This document shows, one piece after another, positions 36,387 through 47,865 of a DNA stretch of 64,000 nucleotides. Origin of the DNA: Melanocharis versteri (taxonomy: Eukaryota > Chordata > Aves > Passeriformes > Melanocharitidae). The notes beneath the pieces are model-generated. The model saw nothing but the letters and a program-made list of their open reading frames with translations, searched no databases and was not told the origin of the DNA. The first letter of the stretch is position 1, and the number at the start of each line of letters is the position of its first letter. The stretch spans positions 1,549,028 through 1,613,027 of the forward strand of contig VZTG01005248.1 in the NCBI GenBank assembly GCA_013397845.1, given 5' to 3'. Both the position numbers and the translations under genes were made by a program.

Positions 36387-38390
36387 TTCTTGCTTCAAAT
36401 TTTTTACATTTCTTTCTTCAGGAGAACTCCTTTACAAATTGTTCACATGGTGTCTGAAGAAGTATTTTTGAAGGAGAAAATAACCAAAACAACCCTGCTT
36501 GCTTAACTTTAGCAGCTGTCTTGAGAGGGTTACCTCTACTCCCTCTCTCCCATTTTAATTCATTTGCTTGTTTCTTGAGCTCTACTGACCTGGAAATCTG
36601 GGGGATTAGTAGAACATAGTGGGTAAAATACTCACATCATCTGTGCAGACAAGGATAAGTGTTGTGCACAGGCTGCAGAAGCTGAGTCAAATCAGAGTTC
36701 AAGTCTGATCAGAGAGAATATTCCAGTGTGAAAAACCTGAGTTATAAAGCTAAATTTCATTTCCCCCGGACTTGTCATTCTTTATCAAAGCTTACAAGTT
36801 AGAGTGTCCCTTGATACAAAGAGACATTCTGAGAAGTTCTTAATGTGAAGCAGCTGCTTTTGAATCTCTTACACATTCTTCATAGTGAAAGTAGTATTTT
36901 GAATACCTAGCTACTAAATGTCAAGTCTTTGTGAGAAAATGGAAGGATCATAATTCTTCCCAAAAGTCATTTCAGTTCTCCCTATGGATAAAGGAGTATG
37001 AAAAGTTGCTCCTGGAAACTAGATTATCTAATTTGTCTGGAAACAGATAAAAATGGTAAAAGAAGTATCATCCAATTTGATAAGAAAAACCTGGGTTGAA
37101 AAGAAGTGTATTTCACAAATTCTAAGCTACAAAACCAACCTGTGGACACAGGAAACAAATAAGGTTTTAAGGTGTCTTCATCCATGAATCCCAGGACATT
37201 GCAGAAGACAAACTCTTATGTTGAGAGCAATGTAAGTTTCTCATCCATGTACTTTACCCTAATTTCTCGTACTAATTCAGAACTACTATATATCCTCTGA
37301 AATCTTCTCAGTGCAGGACAAATAGGTAGCACTCTATCTACCAGTATGTGAAAATTGTTCCTCTAAACAAGTGGCATCATCTTCTGCTATTTTTTCTTAA
37401 TCCAGTTTGCTTCCCTTCTGTTTTAATGAGCAATCATTCCTGAAAAAAGATGATGGCTCCTAATGTTTTAAGGTTCAGAGTATTTGAACATATTTGGTCA
37501 AAAGTTCAAATTTTTATGTTGCTTTTGAAGGAAAGTTAAATGAGACTCAGTTTGACTCTGCTCTTTGATATCTCTGGCATCAGGAATTCATGGAGCTCGG
37601 AGATGTCAAAAATATCCAGTTAGTTCTGAATGGGTTTGTAGGTCTGAGGTAATTAATCCATGAAAAGTTTGTGCAGGAGCTATTGCTAGATGAAGCAGAA
37701 ATGCATTCAAAATGCATGAGTTGATCATTCAAAGAGAAGGTCTGAGTTGATTGGCATATGTCTTATCTAGTTAAATGTATAAATCTCTTCCACTTTTGCT
37801 GCTCTGGGTATAAATTACCTTCCTGTGTCCTGACATTGCAAGGAAGCATGCAAAGGAGTGGCAATTATATTTCCCTTCTATAAAGAAAATAAAATCAAAT
37901 TTTAGTAAAACTAAACAGAATGTTGTAAAATGCAGGTTCAGATAACCTGCATAATTGGTATAACCTAATTCTTATGAATTGTACTTAGAAAGCTGGTAGG
38001 TGTTTGCAGTGTTAGCTGTTCATACTAAATGTTGCTTTAGTGATATTTTTTTCATGGTTATTACTGATTTTTATAAATCTAATAATGGAATTAGAGCTCT
38101 CAGATCTCATTTTCCATAAAGTTCTTCAGTGTATGAAAAGCAAGAGAATGGTTGAGCTCGAATTTCTCCAGGAGTGATTTCTATGTCTTCTCCAGAATTG
38201 TACTTGACATAAAAGTAAGAAAAACATTTTGCTTTTAAATAGTATCACATATGTAATGTTCATTAAGACATTTTCCTCCCAATAAACTTGCAACTACTTC
38301 TAAATAACACATGGGAAATAAACAAAAGTGGAGTTTTCCAAAGGAATTTTGAAACACCTATGACTATTGAATTAAATATAGGAAAGAAGT
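36387..38390. other. AT-rich non-genic DNA, nothing recognised
   Basis: No gene, LTR or CR1 was found between the two CR1 copies. Confidence 0.55.
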
Positions 38391-38637
38391 AGTTGAAAGA
38401 GGGCAGGTTTAGATCAGATGTTAGGAAGAAATTCTTTATTGTGAGAGTGCTGTGGCACTGGAACAGGTTGCCCAGAGCAGTCAGGGATACCCCATCCTTG
38501 GAAGTGTTCAAGGCCAGGTTGGATGGGACTCTGAACAACCTGGTCTAGTGGGGAGTGTCCCTGCCCATGGCAGGGGGGCTGGAACTGGATGATCTTTAAT
38601 GTCCCTTCCCATCCAAACTATTGTATGATTCTATGAT
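38391..38637 (+). mobile_element. CR1 LINE 3' end fragment
   Basis: A clear + strand tail from AGTTGAAAGAGGGCAGGTTT through ATGTTAGGAAGAAATTC, GGAACAGGTTGCCCAGAGC, CAAGGCCAGGTTGGATGGG, CAACCTGGTCTAGTGG, CCCTGCCCATGGCAGGG and TCTTTAATGTCCCTTCC to TGTATGATTCTATGA. It is the least diverged tail in the window and so probably one of the younger insertions. Confidence 0.95.
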
Positions 38638-39098
38638 GTTCACTATTATTTGATTTACCTTCTGAATGTATACACTAGGCTGCTAATTGCCATCTTTAAA
38701 CAATATGCACCATAACTTAGCTCAAGATCTTTAAAAGCTTTCTGGTTTTCAGTTATCCACTTTTCCCAAGATACAGAAAGCACCCTCTGCTAGAAACCAG
38801 GTAGCTTCTCAGCATCTTGAAAAAGATGGATTTCTTTCCACATTATTTTCGGAATCCCTCAGACATGTCATCTCTAGTACTATTATGCCTTCAGTTAATT
38901 CAAAATTTAAATATTTTGCTCCTGAGAAGTGTTAGGACAGTGAACAGAGAGGAAGAAATTGCATCAAGCTCTATTTTACTATGAAGCATGGGAGCAGTCC
39001 GCAAAAAATAGATCAAAAGTCTGTATTATCCTAACCTAGATAAATACCATAGCTCCTATCTCTACCTATGGTTTCAGACAATCCACATGCCTTCACTC

Positions 39099-39233
39099 TT
39101 CCACATAAGAAACAAACGTACTTGCACAACTTTTTCATGTATAAGCTATTGACTGTCTATTCAAGTATATTTTTGATAATTAAGAAATGCAGATTTAATT
39201 CCTACAGAGAGAAAAGTAAGCTACCTTTAAGAA
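39099..39233 (+). repeat. Unclassified short dispersed repeat, copy B
   Basis: This is the partner of 17938-18070, in the same orientation and about 85-88% identical by eye with two one-base gaps. It starts TTCCACATAAGAAA and ends CTTTAAGAA. The flanks are unlike those of copy A outside these limits, apart from a weak resemblance for some 20 bp upstream. It is too divergent to be a recent segmental duplication of flanking DNA. Confidence 0.75.
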
Positions 39234-40249
39234 TAGAGCACATAATTCTTTAAGGCTTTTGCCTTTAGCCTCAATTCTACCTCCTTCAAATGTTGTAACA
39301 ACGATTACAATAAATACAGTGAGTTACCCAGGTGCTGTCATGAGGGGGCCTTATATACAGCATACTAAAATGTTTAGGTTAAGATTAAACATTCCTCTAC
39401 TTCCTAATGATATAATTAGAAAGCTTTTAAATTTAAATAAAACAGCACTCAAAGAGCCTACCTCTGGCTTTGTGTGTGACCTAAAAGACACTTAACCGTG
39501 GAGATCATCAAGAACCCATTAAATAAAAAAGCAAATAATAAGAAACCAACCAGTGCTGTAAATATGAATGTATATTCCTCTGCCACTTGTCTAATTCGAA
39601 GAATTTCGTGTTTCTCCTCCAGCAGTCAGAAACCGTAGTCTCTGTTATGCCGATAGCTTCTAAATCCTCAACAAGTGAAATCATCTGTTCCCTCAATCCA
39701 TATGATAATACAGCATGATAATTATGGCTTAAAAGAAACTTTACTTTCATTGTGGAAGAAGAGATTGAGGCAGATCCAGGCAACTTAATCTCCTGTTGTA
39801 TATATATATACCCTCATAATATCAACAGCTGTGCTTTTGTTACCTATACAGCTGAAAAAAAATTACATGGTAGAAGTTGTTCCACTGCCTGGGCTTTCAA
39901 TAATGCTGTTTTGAAGTCAAAGACAACTGCTGCAAATGTAGCGCATCTCGCTCCCCTATTCTTGCTGAGCTGTAATATAACACTGCATAAAATCTTTATG
40001 TCACAGCAGATCATACAGAACTACGATTTCCAGCTTTCAAGCTTTTTCTTTCTTGTGAGGTAGCTATAAAACACATTTGTTCTGAAAAAGAAGATGGCCG
40101 TGGGAAGGACACCTTTTCTATAATTGAGCAAAAATACAGGGAGCAAAATCTACTGGCAAACTATGTGTATCATACTGGGGATTTCCAAGTTCAAAGTTAG
40201 TGCCTCATTATTGGCCTGATTTTGTAGATATTTTGGGAGTAACTGGTTG
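39234..40249. other. AT-rich non-genic DNA
   Basis: Nothing recognised. A short TA run lies at about 39800-39811. Confidence 0.55.
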
Positions 40250-40455
40250 TACTGGGTTTTCTTGGGTTGGTGTTACTTTTCTTCATAGCAGCTCATACGG
40301 TTCTGTGCTTTGTAACTGAAGCAGTGTGGATAACAAACCAATGGTTTTGTGGAACAGTGCACAGCATCAAGGCTTTCTCTGTTTCATACTCTACACATTC
40401 CACCCTCTCTCCCTGTGAGTGGTCTTGTGGTGGGCAAGAGATTGGAAGGGGCACA
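40250..40455 (+). mobile_element. Truncated LTR (5' part, ERVL-like family)
   Basis: It begins TACTGGGTTTTCTTGGG and follows the U3 of the family seen at 2856-3412 and 52206-52776 (TTTTCTTCATAGCAGCT near 40278, GTGTGGATAACA near 40325, ACAGCATCAAGGC near 40361). It stops near GATTGGAAGGGGCAC. The TATA box, polyadenylation signal and terminal GGTTAAACCA are all missing, so it is a 3'-truncated copy. A better-preserved LTR of the same family and orientation lies 1.6 kb downstream (42088-42568). Confidence 0.7.
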
Positions 40456-42087
40456 GAATTATCGGTATTTTTAACATAGGAGAGTTAGACACAGCAGAAT
40501 TCTGGATCCTTGCCAACAAATTCATTTTGACATGGGCTAAAGGGGAGAAGTCTGGACCAGGAATGAATGCCACACCTACAGAATGAAAATGGCACCATTT
40601 GTACCAAAGTCCAGAAAGGATTTAACAGGAAATGAGTTGAAAATAGAGGAACGATACACAATGATTTTGCATGAAGGACTAGTACCATTCACAGAGGAAT
40701 CAATGAGGGAAGTAAGGCAATATTTGGATTTAGCATGTGTGAGAATACTATTAGAATCATGTACATAGCTGTGCTGTTGCCATTCCTAAAAAGAAGAAAA
40801 ATTGTCATTATTAAAAGATAATTTATCTTGTAATAAAACAACCAGACCCAGTAACTCAATTAGGTGCATAAACATTTTCACAAGAAAGAGTAGCCATGTA
40901 CTACTTGAGTTTTTTATCTGGCCAAGATACATAGAGAAGAACATAACATTAACTATTTCTAGACAAGAACATAACATTAATTAGAAAAAAAAAATCAGAT
41001 AAATTCAAGGAACACTCAGAACAGTTACTTGTTAGAATACAGCACAAAGAGGAATAAGCACAATTTTCATATCTTGGTGTCTTCAGGTCAATACTGGAAT
41101 TCTTTCTGGAAGATATACTTCCATCAAAAACATATTACTTGTTTAAGATAGGAGTAAGTGAAATTTTATATCCTGTGACCTAGTTGCATTTCCCTTTGCA
41201 AAATCAAATAAGCACCAAAATTGTCCTGCTAGATATAGACTAAGAAAGGACTGTCACATCAGCTCTGAATAACGAAACTATTTTTGCTTTTCGTATTGCA
41301 AAGCTACTCACCAGCTTTCCCAAGACTATTTTCAGTGTCATCTCTGAAACTTGCAACAGAGTCTGAGATAGCATCACAATTTTTTCTTTGCTAGTCGTAT
41401 GTACTGAAATGATTTTTTCGAAGAAACTGCTCCATAAATGTTGTCTTTTTACTGACCTGTATGGTACATCTAGAATTCCTTCTTTTAATGGTTTGACCAT
41501 AACTACATCTTATGCAGCATGAACTGATCTTGGCTTTCAGATTATTAACTATTTAGTCAGATTTAGTCAAATGTCACTCTGTTACCTCTACTACAATGCA
41601 TCTGGTGCTGGTAAGACTCAGGAGCCATAAAGATGAAATCTTATGAACTTCTTTACTTTTGTCCCTTGTCCTAATACATGTGTGTCTTCTAAATTATATG
41701 ATAATTCACTGTAGCTGCAACTCATTAGTACTCAGAAATTCGACTTTTGTAAGTTCTTTCACACTGAAGTGAAAAAGTCTGTTTGAAAATTGCCTGCTAG
41801 TGCTTACTGCATTCCTAATACTTAAGCAAAAACTTTCCCTTAACAACAAAATCTTCTAAATTAGTCGTTTCAGTGTCATAACAGCCATGGGTGGAATTCA
41901 GCTTTGGATAAACACAGATGTCCTACAGCACCATGTACTTGGAGTATCTGTCACCACAAAGGCCATGCATCTCCTGTAGATCTTTGGTTAAGTCTGCCAG
42001 TATGATACTAAATGCATGTGCTGATGTACCTGAATCACTCAGAGTGCTTTCATTCATAATTTCTTTTAATGTATACTGGCTCAGCCT
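40456..42087. other. Sequence between two same-strand LTRs, origin unknown
   Basis: No retroviral domain is recognised. A 61-codon ORF at 40583-40768 directly follows the truncated LTR. It is charged and shows no domain I recognise. A 16-bp direct repeat (AAGAACATAACATTAA) occurs at 40937-40952 and 40965-40980. If the flanking LTRs once belonged to one provirus, this would be its decayed interior, but nothing here proves that. Confidence 0.4.
40937..40980 (+). repeat. 16-bp direct repeat, 28-bp period
   Basis: AAGAACATAACATTAA occurs twice without mismatch. It is a local duplication. Confidence 0.85.
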
Positions 42088-42568
42088 GGCTTGGTGTTGT
42101 GTTTTAGATTTTTGACCAAGACAGTGTTGGTAGCACAGCACTGTTTTAGCTATTGCTGAGTAAAATGTTTATAAGTTTCTCACTCTGCCACCAGTAGTCT
42201 GGAGATAGGCAAGAGGCTGGGAGGGAACACAGCTGGGACACCTGGCCCAAGCTGACCAAAGGGATAATCCACACCATATGACATAACATGCAAAAAAAAT
42301 GGGGTGGGGTGTGGGGGGAGGTGTGGAGTTTGAAAAGGGAATTTTTTCAAAGTAGCTATTACTCAGAGACTGGCTGGGCATTGGTCTGGTGGTGGGAGAT
42401 GATCCTTTACATCGTTTGGGTTTGGTAGGGTTTTATTCCTCCTTTACTTATTAAGCTGTCTTTATCTTGACCTATGACTTTTTCTCACATTTGCATTCCT
42501 CCTGCTACAGGGGCAAGTGAGCAAGCAGGCGGAGGGTGCTGAGGTGGCAGCCAAGGTAACCAACTACA
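42088..42568 (+). mobile_element. Degraded LTR (ERVL-like family)
   Basis: It follows the same family as 2856-3412. It shows CAGTGTTGGTAGCACAG (near 42121), TTTTAGCTATTGCTGAG, AACACAGCTGGGACACC, CTGACCAAAGGGATAATCC (near 42253), CATATGACATAACATGC, CTTATTAAGCTGTCTTTATC (near 42448), CAAGTGAGCAAGC and a decayed end near AACCAACTACA. The TATA segment has become an A run followed by a G-rich stretch, and the polyadenylation signal reads ATTAAG (42450-42455), so both signals look dead. The 5' end is uncertain. An internal CAGAGACTGGCTGGGCATTGG segment (near 42365) marks it as a different subfamily from the 2856 copy. Confidence 0.78.
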
Positions 42569-43296
42569 TAAAGTCATGCAGAAAAACTACTTACTGGCAT
42601 TGAAGAGTCTGGCAGTTTGAACCCTCTTGAGAAAAGGAGTGCTCTCAGTGCCTTGGCAATTGCATCTCCAAAAGGTAAGGGCTCCTGGAGTTGGGGTGAT
42701 CCTGGCGAAGGCAATTTAGCCAGTTCTTAACCCACTGTAACACCCCAACATTTAAATGTAAGAGGTTTACCCAGGTTCCTGTACTCTGGGTTAAAAACTC
42801 AAGAGAAATACCCACCAGCTACTCCCAAGAGGTCAAAACTACTTTATCGCCAAAATATAGAAAATCAAGGAACATTGGCAAAAGGTTTAGTATAACATCA
42901 AATCCATATAAAACACTTATCACAGCATTAATTTGACACTTTCAACTCAGAAAACTTTAAACCTGTTCGCTGTTAAGTTAGAAAACTTTAAACACATTTG
43001 ATGTGATGTTACCAAAACTGTTCCAAGAACAGGGAATTAGAAGAAAGGCAGAAAAGATATAGAAAAACACAAACACAGCTACCAACTCCCGAGTTCCCAA
43101 CCAGGGGTTTGGGTCAAAACATGCGCTCACCTCATATGCAGCCTCAAAACCCCCAGGACCTCCATGGGCCCTCCCCCCAGGTGGGACTTCTGGTCATTCG
43201 GCCACTCAGGAGCTGGTTCAGGCGAGGGTGGGGCACTGCCTCTGATGTGCCAGTGATTGGCAGCTCTGCCAGGCTGGGGTGCAGGCTCTAGGCTGA

Positions 43297-43323
43297 GGGG
43301 TGGGGTGGGTGCTAGGGCAAGGG
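43297..43323 (+). repeat. G-quadruplex motif
   Basis: GGGG-T-GGGG-T-GGG-TGCTA-GGG (with a further GGG at 43321-43323). This satisfies the usual four-tract, short-loop pattern on the + strand. Confidence 0.75.
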
Positions 43324-43340
43324 CTGACCTGCCCCCTCCC

Positions 43341-43388
43341 ACGCACACACACACGCGCACACACACACACACGCGCGCGCGCACGCGT
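43341..43388 (+). repeat. (CA)n/(CG)n tract, alternating purine-pyrimidine
   Basis: Forty-eight consecutive bases alternate strictly between purine and pyrimidine: CA units, then CG, then CA, then a run of CG, ending CACGCGT. It is a strong Z-DNA-forming candidate and a hypervariable microsatellite. The arginine- and cysteine-rich frames across it are artefacts of the repeat. Confidence 0.9.
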
Positions 43389-43448
43389 CCCAAAATATCT
43401 TGAGACATGAAATTTTCCAATCTCCGTGACAGGAAAAAGGCAGTGACA

Positions 43449-46400
43449 GCCCCACATGTTGTTCCCTAGAGGCAGCCAAAAAGCCAGATTAAAAAAAAAT
43501 CACTAGGGAACAACAATTATCAGTTTTACGTCTCTGTGAAAAACTCAATAGAAACTTAAATGTAATTTTGAATTGGCAATAATCTGTCAAACAGAGGTGT
43601 TGGAACAAAACAATTTTACATAAAATACTCGTATTTTGCACCAATGTTAAAAGAAGTGCTCAGAGTGGAGGTTTATCTAAAGTTTGTCATTAACTCCATT
43701 GACTTCCAACTAGAATGAACCTGACTGTAATGGAAATCTGAGGACCTAACTCATATAAAGACATCAAAATTACGAACACTTGAGGCTTGATAAAATAAAT
43801 CCTATCCTAATCTAAGATTATCTATCTTCATCACCTCACACATAATTAGCAGAACCTGTGTGACTCTTGGGTGGCCAAAATCAACTGAGAGAAATATCAT
43901 TTTTAAAGAAAGAGACATAGAAATATTCGTCCATATCACAGTGATATGGTACAAACCCCAAAATATTTCTGACTATCAATATAAAATGGTGAAAAAATAT
44001 ACAGTGTGCATGATATATATATACTACATATAGACATACACACTGTGTGGTACAGAGAAAGGCCAAAGAACGCCAGCCCAGCAAGGCTTTTTGACATTTG
44101 GGCTGAGAGTCAAAATATTCCTGTCCATCTCTTTAATCATCTTCTGTTTTTGCCTGGAGGGTCTCTATATTATCTATAGATGAAAACTGGGCATATACTA
44201 AATCGATGAGTGCAGAAATGTAATGCCTTAGCAATTCTGATTTTATACTGTGTCTTGTTAAAATTCACAGTCCATCACTTTACTTAATTATAAAGAAAGA
44301 AAAAAGAGAATGTATGCCAAAAATCAGTTTGATATTAGCAAAATACCCAGAAGATCCTAATATGACCTTATTATCATAGTTTCTTAAAGCTCAAATCACA
44401 GGAGGCTATGAGATCAGTCACAAAAGCCAAACAGGGAAAGCAGTCTGGGCTAGTCTAATTTGAATTTACTCTCTGATGCAAAGGATATCTTGAAAAACAA
44501 ACAAACAAACAAAAAGCTTGTAATATCTACTACGTTTCTAAGTTTTGCTTTAAATTTAAAATGATCCTTGAATATTGCATTATCAGGAATTTTAAGAAAC
44601 TGCTCATCATTCCAAAGGTTTTAATGAATAAACTTTAAAGATCTAATCCTGAAAATAGCCATATTCCCTTAAATAATTCTCTTAATGTCGTTCCCATTTT
44701 AACTAACAGCAATTTATGAGTAACCACCACTAGGCATGTCCATATCTGACTTGCTTGATGAAAAAATACAACTGAACTATACAAATTTGTATAATTGCAT
44801 GTGTCAGTAAAATGGGAATTAAGATAGCAAATTTTATTTTTCACAAAAAACTTGGTAAATAATTAAGTGTAATATGCAAGTATTCTTTACACAGACACTT
44901 TAGTTGACCCTGTCCTTAAACAGAGTAATATGTCAAACTCTCAGCAGTCCTAGAGGTATGAATGACTCAAAACTCCTACCCTTCTGCAGAACTAATCTGT
45001 GGGTCTTACAACTTATCCATACAGGTATAATTACAACAGTTATAATGACAGTTATTAACCATCATTTGATATCTTTGTAGGTGTGTGGATGAGTGTTGCC
45101 TTCAAATTTCAGTGAACAATCCACATTTTTCTACAAATAGCACCCTGTAAACACGTTATACCCCGCCTCCCACGTGTCCAATGCCAGCTGTTTATGGTCC
45201 AGAGGTCCAAGCTGTGGCATGGCCCAACTCAGTACCCTCAGTTTATACCTCTGAAGAAATTGGTACGTTGTGAAAAAGCCTAATGAGAAAGTTTATACAG
45301 TGTCATTACACAAGGGAAGAAAGTTAAAGATAGAAAGAGAGAATTAGTGTAGAGATCATTACTTTTTCAAGGACTAAAGAAGAAAAATGCCACCGTGGAA
45401 AAATACAAAATTATAAAGGAAAAGAAACCTGGAGAGCTGAATAACAAACTGTGACTCAGCAACTTGAGTATCTGCAGTGGAGGGTGACCGTTTTAATTCC
45501 TGACCAAAGCTTAACTAACTAGCAAAGACCTTTAAGATCATTTTTTGGGACAAGGAGCATAATACTGCTTATACTAGCCACTCCTTCCGTCCTGGCTATC
45601 TTTTGTGTGAACTAGCTAATAGAGACTTGCTTTATGCTTTCAGAATGCATGTGTTCTTCTTGCAGAGTTTCCTTATACATGGCTAAAAACAGCACCTGAA
45701 GAAAATTATCTTGATAAGAAGGGCTAACAAAGTACCTTCTGTAAGGTATTTAGTGATAAAAAATTATGTGCATCCTTTAATCAAACTTTAGACATCTGTA
45801 ATGTAGACATCTTCACTAGACAAACCTGAGATAACTGTTTCCTTTTGAGTCAAGGAAGAAAAATAAGCAATTTCAGGGTACAATTCAACTGACCTATTTT
45901 AAACATCAATCTGAGATGAAATCAATACTGCCTTAGAAATACCTCCTTGTCTCACTGTTGGCAAAAAAGGATGCCCTAGAGGATTAGCATGGATGTAGAT
46001 GTACATGTTTTGGGTTAGATAACGTCCACTCAGTATATGTGAATTGGTATGGTTTGTTAAAATCAGCACACCATCAGTTCAGCTCTCTGTGAGAACAGAG
46101 AGAGATTCAGTGTGAAGCTCAGACAGATAATCTTCATTTTAATAGATGTTTCTTTATCTTAAAGCTTCCTTAAACAACCGAGTTTAGGAACAGGCTCAGT
46201 AGTTGGAGAAACACATCTTTTTACCTATTAGTACCTTAGGAAATTACATATTTTCAATCAATCCATACCAAGAAGGCGTGCTGAATTTTTTAGTTCCAGT
46301 GCTCTCCTTCATTTTATCTTATCACCCTTTCATTCGATGACAGCACCTAATTTTTCAGGCTTTGCTTCCTCGCTTACCATCCTTTTACTGCTACTGGAGT

Positions 46401-47143
46401 ACGGAACACCATGATCTCAACATTAACCAGATAAGGGGGTGAAACCTGTAGCAGGTTTTCTGATCAAGTAGCTGTACACTGAAGGCAATCATAATCTGGC
46501 TAAATACATAATGTATCACAGAGACCTTGAATAAATATGCACTGCAGCACTATAAATCTTACCCACATGTTTAGACATACTCAAGAGTTTCCTTGATCAC
46601 TTAACTCTGACTCTGGTAAACAACATATGGTAACTGTGATAGAGTATATTTTCTGTAATTGAATCCTTTATGTTATTTCCTATGGGATCAGACACTTCAG
46701 GTCAAGTTTGGAGGTGACACACACACAACATTGTAAATTACACACTCAGATCACGTGCAATGTGAAAAAAAGGTCTAAGAAGTAAAAGATCTCAGAATTT
46801 GGCCCCATGGTTATTGTCCTGTGATTATCTGAAGCATGTGTTGTAAAACAGCGAATGTTACCGTACCATGCAGGATGTGGGCTGCTTTGATGTCATTACC
46901 CTGGGAAAGCTCTTCAGAGAATGTTTTTGCAGTGCAGCTATTGTTTCTAGCTGATGACCTTTCCTGATGGCTCAATGGACAGGCTAGAGGGAAAAGAACA
47001 GGGTTGCGCTGAGCATGCGTGGTTTTCCCCTGCATCTACCTTTTGTTCTGCTGCACACTGATAAAGGCTTAGTGTTTCAAGTCGTAATTTTGCACACTTA
47101 AATACTTTATTTGCCAAAATATTTTATGCAAATGGAGTCTGAA
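43449..47143. other. AT-rich non-genic DNA, nothing recognised
   Basis: No gene, LTR or CR1 was found. A short (AAAC)n run lies near 44494-44512 and a short TA run near 44010-44020. Confidence 0.55.
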
Positions 47144-47164
47144 TTTTTTTTTTTTTTTTTGGGG
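47144..47164 (+). repeat. T17 tract followed by G4
   Basis: Seventeen T then GGGG. The ~400 bp downstream (to about 47560) are slightly GC-richer than the neighbourhood, and I could not assign them to any repeat. Confidence 0.8.
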
Positions 47165-47865
47165 TGTGTTCGGACTGTCTAGGCTGGAGGCAGTATAACT
47201 TGGCCCTGGCCTAATCCTGAGTAATATCCTATGGGGTATGACATGAGAAGCCTCTGGTCATAAAAAAATAACACAGCAAGTTATAGATCACACCGCAAGG
47301 CCTGGCTGGGTCTCACAGGTGATAAAGGTGGAGTTACATAAGTGACTGTGGAACTGCAAGCTGCACAGATACCTGGAGGAGGGCATCAGGGACCTTTTGT
47401 GCAGTACGGTCTGGCAAGGTCAACAGCAGCTAGGTAACCATGTGAATAGTGTGAGAAGGACAAGGTAACTACTTGACCAAGACTTTCTGGGGGAACATAT
47501 GAGGCATCTTGATCACCACAGCCTAGGAAGGACAGTAAAACCCAAATCTGTCATTCACACATGTAAAACCTTTTGAGATTTTCTCTGGAAAAAGAGGATG
47601 CTTTCACATCAATAAAACACACAAATGAACAGATTAGGCATCCTGTGAATGCATTGTCCGGTGGTATCCCTGTGCCAGACCCATTCCAGGCCCAAAGGCA
47701 TCCTCATCTATTCATCACTTCCGGACACAGACTTCTTGAAAGAACGCTAATGACACGGCTTTGTTAACACTAATCTTAATACTAGCACCTTGCTGCTCTA
47801 CTACAGTGAATGTCATTTTCCTGCCTAACAACTCTGTGACCCTGCTTTTTTGCTATCCCACAATC
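47165..47865. other. Unassigned sequence between T tract and CR1
   Basis: No gene or recognisable repeat. It may hold a diverged retroelement, but no family landmark is visible. Confidence 0.45.

Larger units (their letters stand above)
42736..43448 (-). mobile_element. Candidate solo LTR, minus strand
   Basis: The block begins TGTAACACC and ends GTGACA on the + strand, so its ends form an imperfect inverted repeat of TG...CA type. CCCAC lies at both edges (42731-42735 and 43451-43455), with a 2-bp offset on the right. Read on the - strand there is a TATA-like CTATAT near 43060 and a polyadenylation-like GATAAAG at 42848-42842. The first half on the - strand (43448-43097) is unusually GC-rich and contains a 48-bp alternating purine-pyrimidine tract. 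I do not know the family, and neither the ends nor the duplication is proven. Confidence 0.4.

Noticed and set aside
43218..43457. Arginine/cysteine-rich ORFs across the CA/CG tract
   Set aside because: The composition is produced by the microsatellite itself.
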